From NCBI GenBank assembly GCA_012523775.1, contig JAAYTK010000082.1:1-64000 (forward strand): a DNA stretch of 64,000 nt, given 5' to 3'. The position numbers and the translations under genes were made by a program. Of the stretch, positions 9,275 to 18,993 are shown piece after piece. Within the stretch, counting starts at the first letter, position 1. Each line of letters opens with the position of its first letter. A model generated the notes under the pieces. That model did no database searches. It was not told the DNA's origin and saw only the letters and a program-made list of their open reading frames with translations. The DNA comes from Clostridiales bacterium. Lineage in GTDB: Bacteria > Bacillota > Clostridia > Lachnospirales > Lachnospiraceae.

Positions 9275-10562
9275 TTATATAAGTAATCTTTTGCTTATAT
9301 TCCTGATATGATATTTTACCTTTTCTTCATCTATCGTTAGGAACTCATTGTCTCTCATAAGTATTTTCCCGTCGACGATAACCGTGTTGACCTCATCACC
9401 GTTTGTCGAGTATGCCAATGCAGACAGCAGGTTGTTTCTGGGATAATATTGAGGTTTATCGATATCCAAAATGGTAATATCCGCTTTATATCCGACTTCG
9501 ATTTTCCCTATTTTATTGTCAAATCCCAATGCCTTGGCTGCGTTAGCTGTTGCAAATTTAAAGCCTGTGGATGCGGATATGACATCCGCCTTCTCTTCCA
9601 TTCCTTTATGAATTAAGGTGACGAATTGAAGCTCCTTAAACATATTTAATGTGTTATTGCTGGCTGCACCGTCGGTTCCCAGACATACATTAACGTTCCT
9701 GTTTAATAGTTTCGTTATGGGAGCTATACCGTTACCCAGTTTAAGATTACTCACAGGACATGTAATTACATTAACCTTCTTTTCTGATAATATATCAATA
9801 TCATTATCCGATAAATATACACAATGAGCTGCCAGGGTATTAAGCTCAAACAACCCCAGCCTGTTCAGAAACTCGGTAGGAGTACATTTGTATTTATCAT
9901 AAATTTCTGCTATCTCATTTCTGCTTTCTGACAGGTGTATGTTGATGCCAAGATTGTAATCCTTAGCAAAATTTATTACATTGAGCAGATATTTATCGTC
10001 ACAGGTATAGGGGGCATGAGGCGCTATAACGAAGCTTATTCTGTCATTTCCCTGTCCTTTCCAGAAGTCTATTTCTCTCTTGGCCTCGTTTATTCTTTGC
10101 ATACCTCCCTCGTCGTCACCGCTGCCCACAAGGCCTCTGGATAAACATGCTCTTATACCTGTATCATCGACCGCCCTGCAGGCCTCGTTAATAAAAATAT
10201 ACATGTCGGTAAAACAGGTGGTACCGGTCCTTATCATTTCCATAATACCTAACATCGTGCCCCAATAGGCATCCTCACCGGTAAGCCTATCCTCCAGGGG
10301 AAGGATTTTTTCGAACAGCCACTGACTGAATGGCAAATCATCCGCATAATTTCTAAACACTGTCATATATGCGTGAGTATGACTGTTGATTAGTCCGGGT
10401 ATGGCAAGCTTATTCTTACCATCAATAATTACGTCTGCTTCATATTCATTATTTCCTATATCGACGATTCTATCATTCTCTATATAAATCGATGTCTCCT
10501 TAACCTGAAAATCTGCTTCTTTTTCCTGTACCGTCAATATGTTTTTAATTAATATTTTCATA
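9275..10562 (-). CDS. mtaD: 5-methylthioadenosine/S-adenosylhomocysteine deaminase (amidohydrolase)
   Basis: PGLINSHTHAYMTVFRNYADDLPFSQWL, APHAPYTC, HLSES, HCVYLS, LGTDGAASNN. Confidence 0.9.
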
Positions 10563-10626
10563 TTAGTCACCTGCCATTCATAAGCTGTTTTCAATCATAT
10601 GGTACATATTATCATATTAATCAAAG

Positions 10627-12456
10627 CTATTCCAGCCCATATCCCATTTCGAATAAAAGCTGTGCATCCTCCTTGCCGATATCATCTTCGCTCCTATAAT
10701 ATGGCATCGGAAGCTTTCCTGTAAATTTAACCTCTCCCGATAATACGGATGCAACTCCGTCACCCTCTGTACCGGGCAGATAACACATAACTATACTGTC
10801 CCATGAATCTATATAATCACTGATTATCACATTTCTTCCGGCAACAATCAGGGTAATCACAGGTTTTCCCAGTTCTTCTGCTTCTTTGATGGCATCTAAA
10901 TTGATGTCTGCCATCGGGCCGGTTATAGACATATCCTTTGTATCACCCATATATTCGGCATAAGGCTTTTCACCGATGGCTAATATCACAACATCAGCAT
11001 CTTTCGCACGTTCGCTATCTGTTATAATTTCATATCCAAACTTATTACTGTATTCGATAAGTCCCTCCAGAATGGTCGTGCCCTCAGTAACCTTGTGTCC
11101 GTGCGCATCCACCAGCCCTTGCCAGGTCAGTCCCCATCCTCCACACTGAAGACCTATATTATCAGCCATTGGGCCTGTCACATATATCTTTTGTCCCTTT
11201 TTAAGAGGAAGAAGGTTATTGTCGTTCTTAAGTAAAACCAAAGACTTTTCCACCAGCTTCTTAGCCAGCTCACGATACTTTTCGCTTCCCAGCTCCTCCA
11301 CCTCGCGGCTTACATTCTCCATATAAGGGTCTTCAAAGAGTCCGCTATCATACTTAACAGTCAGTATTCTCCTTACAGCATCATTTACTCTATCCTCGGT
11401 GATGCTGCCTTCCCCTACAGCTTCAATAATAACAGAACGGGCTTGTTCAAATTTGAATGGTTCCATCAGCATATCTATACCGGCATTTACGGCTTTAATA
11501 ATATTTTCCTTGTAGCTATTACCGCTAAGCCCCGATACTGCCTCAAAATCCGATACTATAAATCCCTCAAAACCATATTCCTTCTTTAGCACTTCCGTAA
11601 GAAGGTACTCATGCTCATGCAGCTTGACTCCGTTCCAGGAACTGAATGAAGCCATGATAATCTTAATTCCGCTGTCTACCAACTCCTTATATGGTAAAAG
11701 ATGTGTCTTTCTTAGCTCCTCCTCAGTCATAATGGCATCTCCCCGATCAATCAGAAAGCTGCCTTCACCAGTTCCGAATACGGCTCCCCCGTCCGCCACA
11801 TAGTGCTTTGCCGTTGCCAATACTCCATGGTCAGCCTGACCTTGTATATAAGCCTTTGCCAGCTCAGTCACGATTTCGGGATCACTGGAAAAACATTCGT
11901 AAGTCCTTCCCCACCTGGGATCCGTATTAACCGCCACGCATGGAGAGAAGTTCCATGATACTCTAATCAGCTTCATTTCTTCAGCGACGGCCGCTCCCAT
12001 TTCATACATAAGCTCAGGATCATTTGCTGCTCCGAGACCGATATTATGTGGAAACACCACGGCATCTTCAACCAATGCTAAGCCGTGTACTGCATCGACA
12101 CCATAAATTATGGGTATTTTCTTATCCGTCTTCAGCGCTGCATCTTGGTATTTTGTTATCATTTCGACCCAGTCTTTTACCCTATTCCTTTTAGGAAAAG
12201 AGCCTCCTCCGCTAAATACCGAGCCGAGCCCCAGTTCCTTCACATTTTTGCCAACCACCACATTTCTGCAACCCTGAACCATCTGACCCGCCTTTTCCTC
12301 TAAGGTCATAGAAGCCAGCAAAGTATCTACGTCAATTTCATCCACTATATCCGTCGAATATTCGGCTGATTTCTTGGTTGGATTTGATTCTGTGCAACCG
12401 CTAAACATCAAAATCAGTACTAATAATAACGTAATAAACTTATATCCCCTCATCAT
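10627..12456 (-). CDS. Secreted/lipoprotein glycoside hydrolase family 3 (BglX-like beta-glucosidase)
   Basis: Lipobox LILMFSGC; GH3 motifs TLEEKAGQM, TDPRWGRTYECFSSDP, AKHYVADGG, GFIVSDFEAV. Confidence 0.92.
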   Translation of the reverse strand: MMRGYKFITLLLVLILMFSGCTESNPTKKSAEYSTDIVDEIDVDTLLASMTLEEKAGQMVQGCRNVVVGKNVKELGLGSVFSGGGSFPKRNRVKDWVEMITKYQDAALKTDKKIPIIYGVDAVHGLALVEDAVVFPHNIGLGAANDPELMYEMGAAVAEEMKLIRVSWNFSPCVAVNTDPRWGRTYECFSSDPEIVTELAKAYIQGQADHGVLATAKHYVADGGAVFGTGEGSFLIDRGDAIMTEEELRKTHLLPYKELVDSGIKIIMASFSSWNGVKLHEHEYLLTEVLKKEYGFEGFIVSDFEAVSGLSGNSYKENIIKAVNAGIDMLMEPFKFEQARSVIIEAVGEGSITEDRVNDAVRRILTVKYDSGLFEDPYMENVSREVEELGSEKYRELAKKLVEKSLVLLKNDNNLLPLKKGQKIYVTGPMADNIGLQCGGWGLTWQGLVDAHGHKVTEGTTILEGLIEYSNKFGYEIITDSERAKDADVVILAIGEKPYAEYMGDTKDMSITGPMADINLDAIKEAEELGKPVITLIVAGRNVIISDYIDSWDSIVMCYLPGTEGDGVASVLSGEVKFTGKLPMPYYRSEDDIGKEDAQLLFEMGYGLE

Positions 12457-12618
12457 GTATTCTCCCCTTATAAAAATAATCCTCAACCCTAAAGATTGCT
12501 AAATACTATTATATAACAAAGTATGGTAATTGAAAACATTTGTATGTATTAACTGCTGTCAATAATTATGATACAATATGACTACCACAAAGGATACTAT
12601 AATAGAAAGGTTATACCA

Positions 12619-13341
12619 ATGAAACTAAATTACGACAGTTATATAGGTACTTTTATCAGAAGACCGAACAGATTTATAGCACATATAGATATAGACGGAA
12701 AAGAGGTTATTAGCCATGTTCCAAACACGGGTAGGTTAAAAGAACTGCTGATTCCTGGTGCTACCGTAATGGTCTCTCATCATCAATCAGAAAAAAGGAA
12801 GACACAATATGAGCTACGCATGGTTAAGAAGAATGATTATTGGGTCTCAATAGACTCACAGCTTCCGAATGCCTTGGCTCACGAAGCCATATCTAATGAT
12901 GTAATAAAGGAACTTTCAGGATATTCTCAGATAAGAAGAGAGGCAAAATATCAGAATAGCCGTTTTGACATAGAATTATCCAAAGAACTATCGAATTCCC
13001 ATGGCGATCAGGATACCCTTAAGAACATCTGTTATGTTGAGGTTAAGGGTGTAACACTCGAGCGTGAGGGATGGTCGTATTTTCCTGATGCCCCCACCGA
13101 AAGGGGAAGAAGACATATTGACGAGCTGATACATGCCGTTCAGGAGGGTTATCGGGCCGTACTGCTCTTAATAGTACAGCTGGAATATGCCGAGGGTTTT
13201 TCACCCAACAAGATTACCGATCCGGCATTCGCCGAAAAATTCGAGGAGGCTATGAATAACGGCGTAGATGTGTTGGCATACCGTTGTAAGGTTAATCCCA
13301 AGAATGTCTGGGTAACCGATAAAATTCCCGTTGTAGTATAA
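12619..13341 (+). CDS. sfsA: Sugar fermentation stimulation protein A homologue
   Basis: RRPNRFIAHIDIDGKEVISHVPNTGRLKELL, CYVEVKGVTLEREGWSYFPDAPTERGRRHIDEL. Confidence 0.95.
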   Translation: MKLNYDSYIGTFIRRPNRFIAHIDIDGKEVISHVPNTGRLKELLIPGATVMVSHHQSEKRKTQYELRMVKKNDYWVSIDSQLPNALAHEAISNDVIKELSGYSQIRREAKYQNSRFDIELSKELSNSHGDQDTLKNICYVEVKGVTLEREGWSYFPDAPTERGRRHIDELIHAVQEGYRAVLLLIVQLEYAEGFSPNKITDPAFAEKFEEAMNNGVDVLAYRCKVNPKNVWVTDKIPVVV

Positions 13342-13354
13342 GAGGTACTTTAAA

Positions 13355-13393
13355 CGGTACCAGGTACGGTACCTGGTACCGTACCTGGTACCG
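13355..13393. repeat. GGTACC-family intergenic palindrome, copy A
   Basis: CGGTACCAGGTACGGTACCTGGTACCGTACCTGGTACCG; 39-bp palindrome imperfect only at the central base. Confidence 0.9.
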
Positions 13394-13395
13394 AA

Positions 13396-14091
13396 TCATA
13401 TACCGCTTAAACAATCTATCAATCCTTCTTTATCAAGAATTCTAAAGCTTCTGCCATAAAAATCAATTAAGCCGTCATTCTTCATCCTGGTAAGCTCCCT
13501 ACACATGGAGGTGCGGGATACATTAAGGAAATCCGCCAGCTCAGTCCGATTTAGGGGAATCTGAAAGGTATAACTGCTATTTTCGAATGATGCCTTGACC
13601 AGATAACTTGCCAACTTCTCGCGCATACCCTTTAATGTCAGAAGCTCCAGCTTCCAATTCAGGTCAATGTTCTTTTCTCCAAGCACTACCATCATATTCT
13701 GTATAAGTCCAAAATGGTAGCTGCAGCTTTGTCCACAGCTTCTGATAATTTTCTCATATGGGATAAACATAACCATAGTTGATTCCTTGGCCTGTACCGT
13801 AACCGGTGATATACGATTCGCCGTACATACAATTCCTTCAGCAAATAAATGTGACGATTCCAGAATGGCTATAATGTGCTTATTTCCAGCCAGGTTCTCT
13901 TTAAGAATCTCCACGCTGCCTGAAAGTACGACTCCTACCTTGTTAATCCTGTCTCCCGCAAAAAATAAATATTCATTTTCCTTAAAATGCTTAATCTGTA
14001 CATTGAGGCAACCTAATAAATGCTTATAATTATTCTCCTCAATGCCACGAAACAAAGCACATTTTTTTATTATCGGATAATACGTTTCCAA
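13396..14091 (-). CDS. Crp/Fnr family transcriptional regulator
   Basis: cNMP-binding-like N-terminal domain, C-terminal HTH LNRTELADFLNVSRTSMCRELTRMKNDGLI. Confidence 0.9.
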   Translation of the reverse strand: METYYPIIKKCALFRGIEENNYKHLLGCLNVQIKHFKENEYLFFAGDRINKVGVVLSGSVEILKENLAGNKHIIAILESSHLFAEGIVCTANRISPVTVQAKESTMVMFIPYEKIIRSCGQSCSYHFGLIQNMMVVLGEKNIDLNWKLELLTLKGMREKLASYLVKASFENSSYTFQIPLNRTELADFLNVSRTSMCRELTRMKNDGLIDFYGRSFRILDKEGLIDCLSGI

Positions 14092-14115
14092 AATACTCTC
14101 CTCCCATATCAGACA

Positions 14116-14131
14116 TGTAGCTATAGCTACA
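14116..14131. promoter_or_regulatory. Perfect palindrome, candidate Crp/Fnr operator
   Basis: TGTAGCTATAGCTACA between divergent crp/fnr-type gene and hcp. Confidence 0.55.
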
Positions 14132-14218
14132 CTTTTTACCGGATGATTGTATTATACTCACCAAGTAACAGCAGTGTCAACAAAAAAAGTACATTATATA
14201 TACAAGGAGAGTATGACC

Positions 14219-15859
14219 ATGGAGAATTTGATGTTTTGTTATCAATGTCAGGAGACAGCGGGATGTAAAGGCTGCACAAAATTCGGTGTATGCGGAAAGT
14301 CACCTGAGCTGTCAAATATGCAGGATTTATTGATTTACGTTACAAAGGGGTTATGTGACGTTACTACGACGCTTCGCTCACAGGGTGAGAGCATTCCTGC
14401 GGAGGTAAATCATTATATAACCATTAATCTGTTTACAACAATAACGAATGCTAATTTTGATAATGAGATTTTTTATAAGAGAGTATTGGAAACCATAAGC
14501 ATTAAGAATGACTTACTCGAGAAAATAGAAAACAAATCCAATCTGTCCGAAGCAGCTTTATGGGATGCTAAGACCAGAGAGGAATTGGATGAAAAGTCCA
14601 CGAAAGTAGGCATTCTAACAACCAAGAACGAGGACATAAGAAGCTTAAGAGAATTAATAACCTATGGCCTCAAGGGCTTGGCTGCTTATATGAAGCATGC
14701 AAATGAATTAAACTATGACAGTGAAGAAATTAGTGCATTTATGCAAAAGGCTCTGGCCTCCACATTAAACGATAAATTAACAGTAGATGAGCTTATCGCC
14801 CTAACCTTAGAAACAGGAAAATTCGGTGTGGACGGTATGGCACTTCTTGATTCAGCCAATACTGGAACCTATGGTAATCCGGAAATCACCAAGGTTAATA
14901 TCGGTGTAGGAACCAGACCCGGTATCCTCGTATCCGGTCATGACCTTAGAGATTTGGAACAGCTTTTGGAACAGACCAAGGATACCGGTATCGATGTATA
15001 TACCCATTCCGAGATGCTTCCTGCCCATTACTACCCTGCATTTAAGAAATACAGTCATTTTATAGGCAACTATGGTAATGCATGGTGGAAGCAAAAGGAA
15101 GAGTTTGAAAGCTTTAACGGACCAATCCTTATGACCACCAACTGTGTTGTACCCCCAGCTTCCTCCTATAAAGATAGATTATTTACTACCGGCGCGGCAG
15201 GAGTACCCGGATGTAAGCATATTGAAAGAGATGAAAATGGTTATAAGGATTTCTCCGAAATAATAGAGATGGCTAAGTCCTGCCAGCCTCCGGTAGAAAT
15301 TGAGAAGGGTGAAATCATCGGTGGATTTGCACATGCCCAGGTATTTGCACTTGCCGATCAGGTTGTCGAAGCCGTAAAATCAGGTGCTATACGCAAGTTC
15401 TTTGTAATGGCAGGCTGTGACGGACGTCAAAAATCAAGAAATTACTATACTGATTTTGCCAAGGCTCTTCCAAAGGATACAGTAATCCTAACGGCAGGAT
15501 GTGCCAAGTACAAATACAATAAGCTTGATTTGGGCGATATTAACGGAATTCCCAGAGTTCTGGATGCAGGTCAGTGTAATGACTCCTACTCCCTTGCTCT
15601 GATTGTATTAAAGCTAAAGGAAGCTTTTGAGCTTACGGATATTAACGAACTACCCCTTGCCTTCAATATTGCATGGTATGAGCAGAAGGCTGTAATAGTT
15701 CTTCTTGCACTACTTTACTTAGGCGTCAAGAACATTCACTTAGGACCTACTCTTCCCGCCTTCCTTTCTCCAAACGTTTCGAAGGTACTGGTTGAAACAT
15801 TCGGTATTTCAGGAATAGGAACAGTCGAGGATGATATAGAGTTATTTTTGGCAAAATAA
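14219..15859 (+). CDS. hcp: Hydroxylamine reductase / hybrid cluster protein
   Basis: [63 protein letters not shown]. Confidence 0.95.
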   Translation: MENLMFCYQCQETAGCKGCTKFGVCGKSPELSNMQDLLIYVTKGLCDVTTTLRSQGESIPAEVNHYITINLFTTITNANFDNEIFYKRVLETISIKNDLLEKIENKSNLSEAALWDAKTREELDEKSTKVGILTTKNEDIRSLRELITYGLKGLAAYMKHANELNYDSEEISAFMQKALASTLNDKLTVDELIALTLETGKFGVDGMALLDSANTGTYGNPEITKVNIGVGTRPGILVSGHDLRDLEQLLEQTKDTGIDVYTHSEMLPAHYYPAFKKYSHFIGNYGNAWWKQKEEFESFNGPILMTTNCVVPPASSYKDRLFTTGAAGVPGCKHIERDENGYKDFSEIIEMAKSCQPPVEIEKGEIIGGFAHAQVFALADQVVEAVKSGAIRKFFVMAGCDGRQKSRNYYTDFAKALPKDTVILTAGCAKYKYNKLDLGDINGIPRVLDAGQCNDSYSLALIVLKLKEAFELTDINELPLAFNIAWYEQKAVIVLLALLYLGVKNIHLGPTLPAFLSPNVSKVLVETFGISGIGTVEDDIELFLAK

Positions 15860-15889
15860 ATAAATATAAAAATGAAATGGAGGATTGCC

Positions 15890-16447
15890 ATGGACAGCAT
15901 AAAGCTTATGATGGAAGAGCATCAGTATATACTTCGTATGTTAGCTGTGGTTCGCAAGGCTTGTCTTCTGATTATGAATGGCGAAGCTATTAATTACCAG
16001 GATTTCGATAAAATAATAGATTTTATCCGTAACTATTCCGATGTTCATCACCATGGCAAGGAAGAAAAGCTATTATTTAATGAGATGGTGGAGCATCTTG
16101 GAGCCCTTGGCAGTAAGATGGTAAAACAGGGAATGCTTATTGAGCATGACATGGGAAGACTATATGTTCATGAGCTTGTCTCTTCTTTGGAGCGTACGAA
16201 ACAGGGCGACGAGGAAAGCCGTATAGATGTTATCGCCAATGCAATAAGCTATACCCACCATATGAAACGTCATATCGATAAAGAGGATAAGGTTATATAT
16301 ACCTTCGCCAAGAGACAACTGTCACCGGAAATAATCGATAAGGTTAATCGTGACACAATAGCTTTTGAGAATATAGCAAAAAATAACGGAATCCAAGATT
16401 ATTATATCTCTTTGCTGAAAGCCTTAGAGAAAAAATACCTCAACTAA
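15890..16447 (+). CDS. Hemerythrin HHE cation-binding domain protein
   Basis: EEHQYILRML, VHHHGKEEKLLF, LIEHDMGR, HHMKRHIDKEDKVIY. Confidence 0.9.
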   Translation: MDSIKLMMEEHQYILRMLAVVRKACLLIMNGEAINYQDFDKIIDFIRNYSDVHHHGKEEKLLFNEMVEHLGALGSKMVKQGMLIEHDMGRLYVHELVSSLERTKQGDEESRIDVIANAISYTHHMKRHIDKEDKVIYTFAKRQLSPEIIDKVNRDTIAFENIAKNNGIQDYYISLLKALEKKYLN

Positions 16448-16452
16448 CCATA

Positions 16453-16500
16453 AAGGAGCTTATACCTACGAAATTAATCGAACGTATAAGCTCCTTATTT
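16453..16500. terminator. Rho-independent terminator between convergent genes
   Basis: AAGGAGCTTATAC ... GTATAAGCTCCTT ATTTT. Confidence 0.8.
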
Positions 16501-16505
16501 TACAT

Positions 16506-16763
16506 TTAATCTGAAACCAATACCCATTGATGTGTTCTTACATGATATTTTATTTGTATGACCTGCATACAACCGTCACGCATTATGCTACAGCAAAATA
16601 ATATAACCGGAATACCGGCATACTTTTCTTCACGGCTAAAAATGATATTTTCGATTTTATAGGTCTGTAGGACATGATATTCATCCTCAAGGCGAATGAA
16701 ATTCGGCTTGATTTTACCCTGCACATTAAATGTTGCTATTACATCCACCGGCATATGAAGCAT
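16506..16763 (-). CDS. Conserved-looking hypothetical protein downstream of dinB
   Basis: 85-aa ORF on the same strand as dinB, 27 bp gap, no overlapping alternative. Confidence 0.6.
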   Translation of the reverse strand: MLHMPVDVIATFNVQGKIKPNFIRLEDEYHVLQTYKIENIIFSREEKYAGIPVILFCCSIMRDGCMQVIQIKYHVRTHQWVLVSD

Positions 16764-16790
16764 TATAATATCCCTTCCTTAAATAATTCA

Positions 16791-18053
16791 TTAGAGGTTA
16801 CCTATCCCTTCCCTGTATTTCGCTTTACGTTTTTCAGGTGAAATTCCACCGGACATATGATATATGGGTCCGTCCAAAAATATCGCCCGTTTAACAGAAT
16901 CCTCCCCGTATCTTTCTCTTATCGTATCCACTGCCACATCCAGCTTCGACAGCTTCTCATATCTGTTCATATCAAATATATTAATCTGTTTGCTACTGTC
17001 ACCCCGTATGATTTTGCTTGTATGAACTCCAAGCTGCCTAATCGGAGAACCGTCCCAAAGCTCATCGAATAGTCTGCTGGCGGCCCTATATATCTCATTC
17101 GTAATATTGGATGGGGAAAAAAGCTGCATCTGGTGAGATGCATGACGAAAATACGTATCCACTATACTTACCGCCACCACCGTGGCCATAGCCGCATCGG
17201 TCCGCAGTCTGGTACAGACCTTTTCAGCTAAAGAAAGCAGCACCATCTTGGCGGTACTGCCGTCATCCACGTCAAACGGGATAGTAGTAGAATTACCATA
17301 GCCCTTGTTGGGCGGCGCCTCCTCCTCTACCACAGACACATCAATTCCATTGGCAAAGGAATAAATCACCTCCCCGTGCTTCTTAAAATGTGACCGTAGG
17401 ATATCCAAATCGGTATTCGCCAATTCACCGATTGTATGAATTCCCAAGGCATGAAGCTTTCTTCTGGTAGCAGGGCCGACAAAGAACAAATCACCCACCG
17501 GCAGTCTCCACATCTTCTCTATCTCATCGGGAAACAGAGTGTGTACGAGATTAGGCTTCTTAAGGTCCGAAGCCATCTTCGCCAGTATCTTATTCGTCGA
17601 AATTCCCACATTTACCGTAAATCCCAGCTCATTATAAATCTTATCCTTCATAAACGTAGCCGCAACCACCGCCGAGCCGTAAAGTCCCACCGTTCCGGTC
17701 ATATCGCAGAAGGCTTCATCCACCGAATACGGCTCAACACAGGGAGAAAATTCCCTCAATATCTCCATAAATGCCTCCGAGCAACTCTCATAAAGGTCAT
17801 AATGGGGATCTACCAATACCAGATTCGGACAAAGCTTTAGGGCATCGTTAATGGTGTCACCGGTTCTAACGCCGTACTTTTTGGCAGGGGTGGATCTGGC
17901 AAGAATAATACCATGCCGTTTCTTTATGTCGCCTCCTACCGCCGAGGGTATATCCCGCAGATCCGTCTTCTCACCCCGAATATGCAGTCTATAAACGGCT
18001 TCCCAGCTTAGGAAAGCCGAATTAACATCAATATGAAAAATTAAATTGTCCAT
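16791..18053 (-). CDS. dinB: Y-family DNA polymerase IV
   Basis: IFHIDVNSAFLSWEAV, EPYSVDEAFCDMTG, VNVGISTNKILAKMASDLKKPN. Confidence 0.93.
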   Translation of the reverse strand: MDNLIFHIDVNSAFLSWEAVYRLHIRGEKTDLRDIPSAVGGDIKKRHGIILARSTPAKKYGVRTGDTINDALKLCPNLVLVDPHYDLYESCSEAFMEILREFSPCVEPYSVDEAFCDMTGTVGLYGSAVVAATFMKDKIYNELGFTVNVGISTNKILAKMASDLKKPNLVHTLFPDEIEKMWRLPVGDLFFVGPATRRKLHALGIHTIGELANTDLDILRSHFKKHGEVIYSFANGIDVSVVEEEAPPNKGYGNSTTIPFDVDDGSTAKMVLLSLAEKVCTRLRTDAAMATVVAVSIVDTYFRHASHQMQLFSPSNITNEIYRAASRLFDELWDGSPIRQLGVHTSKIIRGDSSKQINIFDMNRYEKLSKLDVAVDTIRERYGEDSVKRAIFLDGPIYHMSGGISPEKRKAKYREGIGNL

Positions 18054-18116
18054 ACATATGTTCACCTCTTAATATCATTATATCAGAACTGATGTTCGAT
18101 GTAAAGAGGGAAAATA

Positions 18117-18138
18117 CGGTACCAGGTACCTGGTACCG
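18117..18138. repeat. GGTACC-family intergenic palindrome, copy B
   Basis: CGGTACCAGGTACCTGGTACCG, perfect 22-bp palindrome. Confidence 0.9.
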
Positions 18139-18143
18139 CCATC

Positions 18144-18710
18144 TTATACCACCTCTCTGATTAACAAGGGTGGTACTCTATTAAGTATATCGCTCGTTAC
18201 TTGGTCATCGAAAATCCATGTGTCTATTTCATGTCTTGGAATTATCAGGGGCATGCGATGGTGAACATCACTTATAGATTCGTTGGCAGCCGTAGTTAGA
18301 ATGACAAATCGCATCTCATCCTGATAGTAATTATATAGCCCTGCCATATAGAGAGCATCGGTACCATCCAACTTAAACATGATTTTTCTTTTCTCCCTGT
18401 CCCACTCATAGAATCCCGAGGACGGAATAATACATCTTCGGTTAATAACGCTGTCCCTAAAGGTCCTTTTCTCGAAAACGGTTTCCGAACGGGCATTAAT
18501 TATTACGCCCTTGTTATCAAACTTAGGAAAGCCCCAGATACTAAGAACGGGAGATGTCTCATTATGCTCTCCCACAAGAAGCGGAACCTGATTTGTTGGG
18601 AAAATCTCCCCTCTCTTATATTCCTTTCCATGTATCTTGGCATTTAATTTCTCGATTATTTCCCGAAGCTCTTCGCTTTGCTCGACTGTAAAATTATATC
18701 TTCCACACAT
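18144..18710 (-). CDS. SOS response-associated peptidase (YedK/HMCES, SRAP family)
   Basis: MCGRYNF catalytic Cys2; NARSETVFEKRTFRDSVINRRCIIPSSGFYEW; HHRMPLII. Confidence 0.93.
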   Translation of the reverse strand: MCGRYNFTVEQSEELREIIEKLNAKIHGKEYKRGEIFPTNQVPLLVGEHNETSPVLSIWGFPKFDNKGVIINARSETVFEKRTFRDSVINRRCIIPSSGFYEWDREKRKIMFKLDGTDALYMAGLYNYYQDEMRFVILTTAANESISDVHHRMPLIIPRHEIDTWIFDDQVTSDILNRVPPLLIREVV

Positions 18711-18834
18711 ATTTAATCCTCTTTTCTTTATCTGCGACGTGTACCGAACAACATTTATTGTTAAATATATTTTACTATATGCAATTATACGAATCAAACG
18801 AAGAATTAAGGAAATAATTTGTTCTAAATTCCAT

Positions 18835-18862
18835 TTGACATTTTTATATTTTTCATTATGAT
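18835..18862 (+). promoter_or_regulatory. Sigma-A-like promoter for DUF1846 gene
   Basis: TTGACA - 16 nt - TATGAT. Confidence 0.5.
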
Positions 18863-18993
18863 AGAGTATAGCGTTTTTTATGATGTTTTGGACAATATTA
18901 ATATAGGACTATCTCCTTATTAATTTAAAAAAGCCTTATGATAAATACTTAATTTACCGATATCTTACATAGAATATAATAGGAGGATACTTA

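Noticed and set aside
10219-10230. GGTACC occurrences inside genes (for example within mtaD, mfd)
   Set aside because: Single KpnI-like hexamers without the repeated GGTACCW unit or palindrome; not members of the repeat family.
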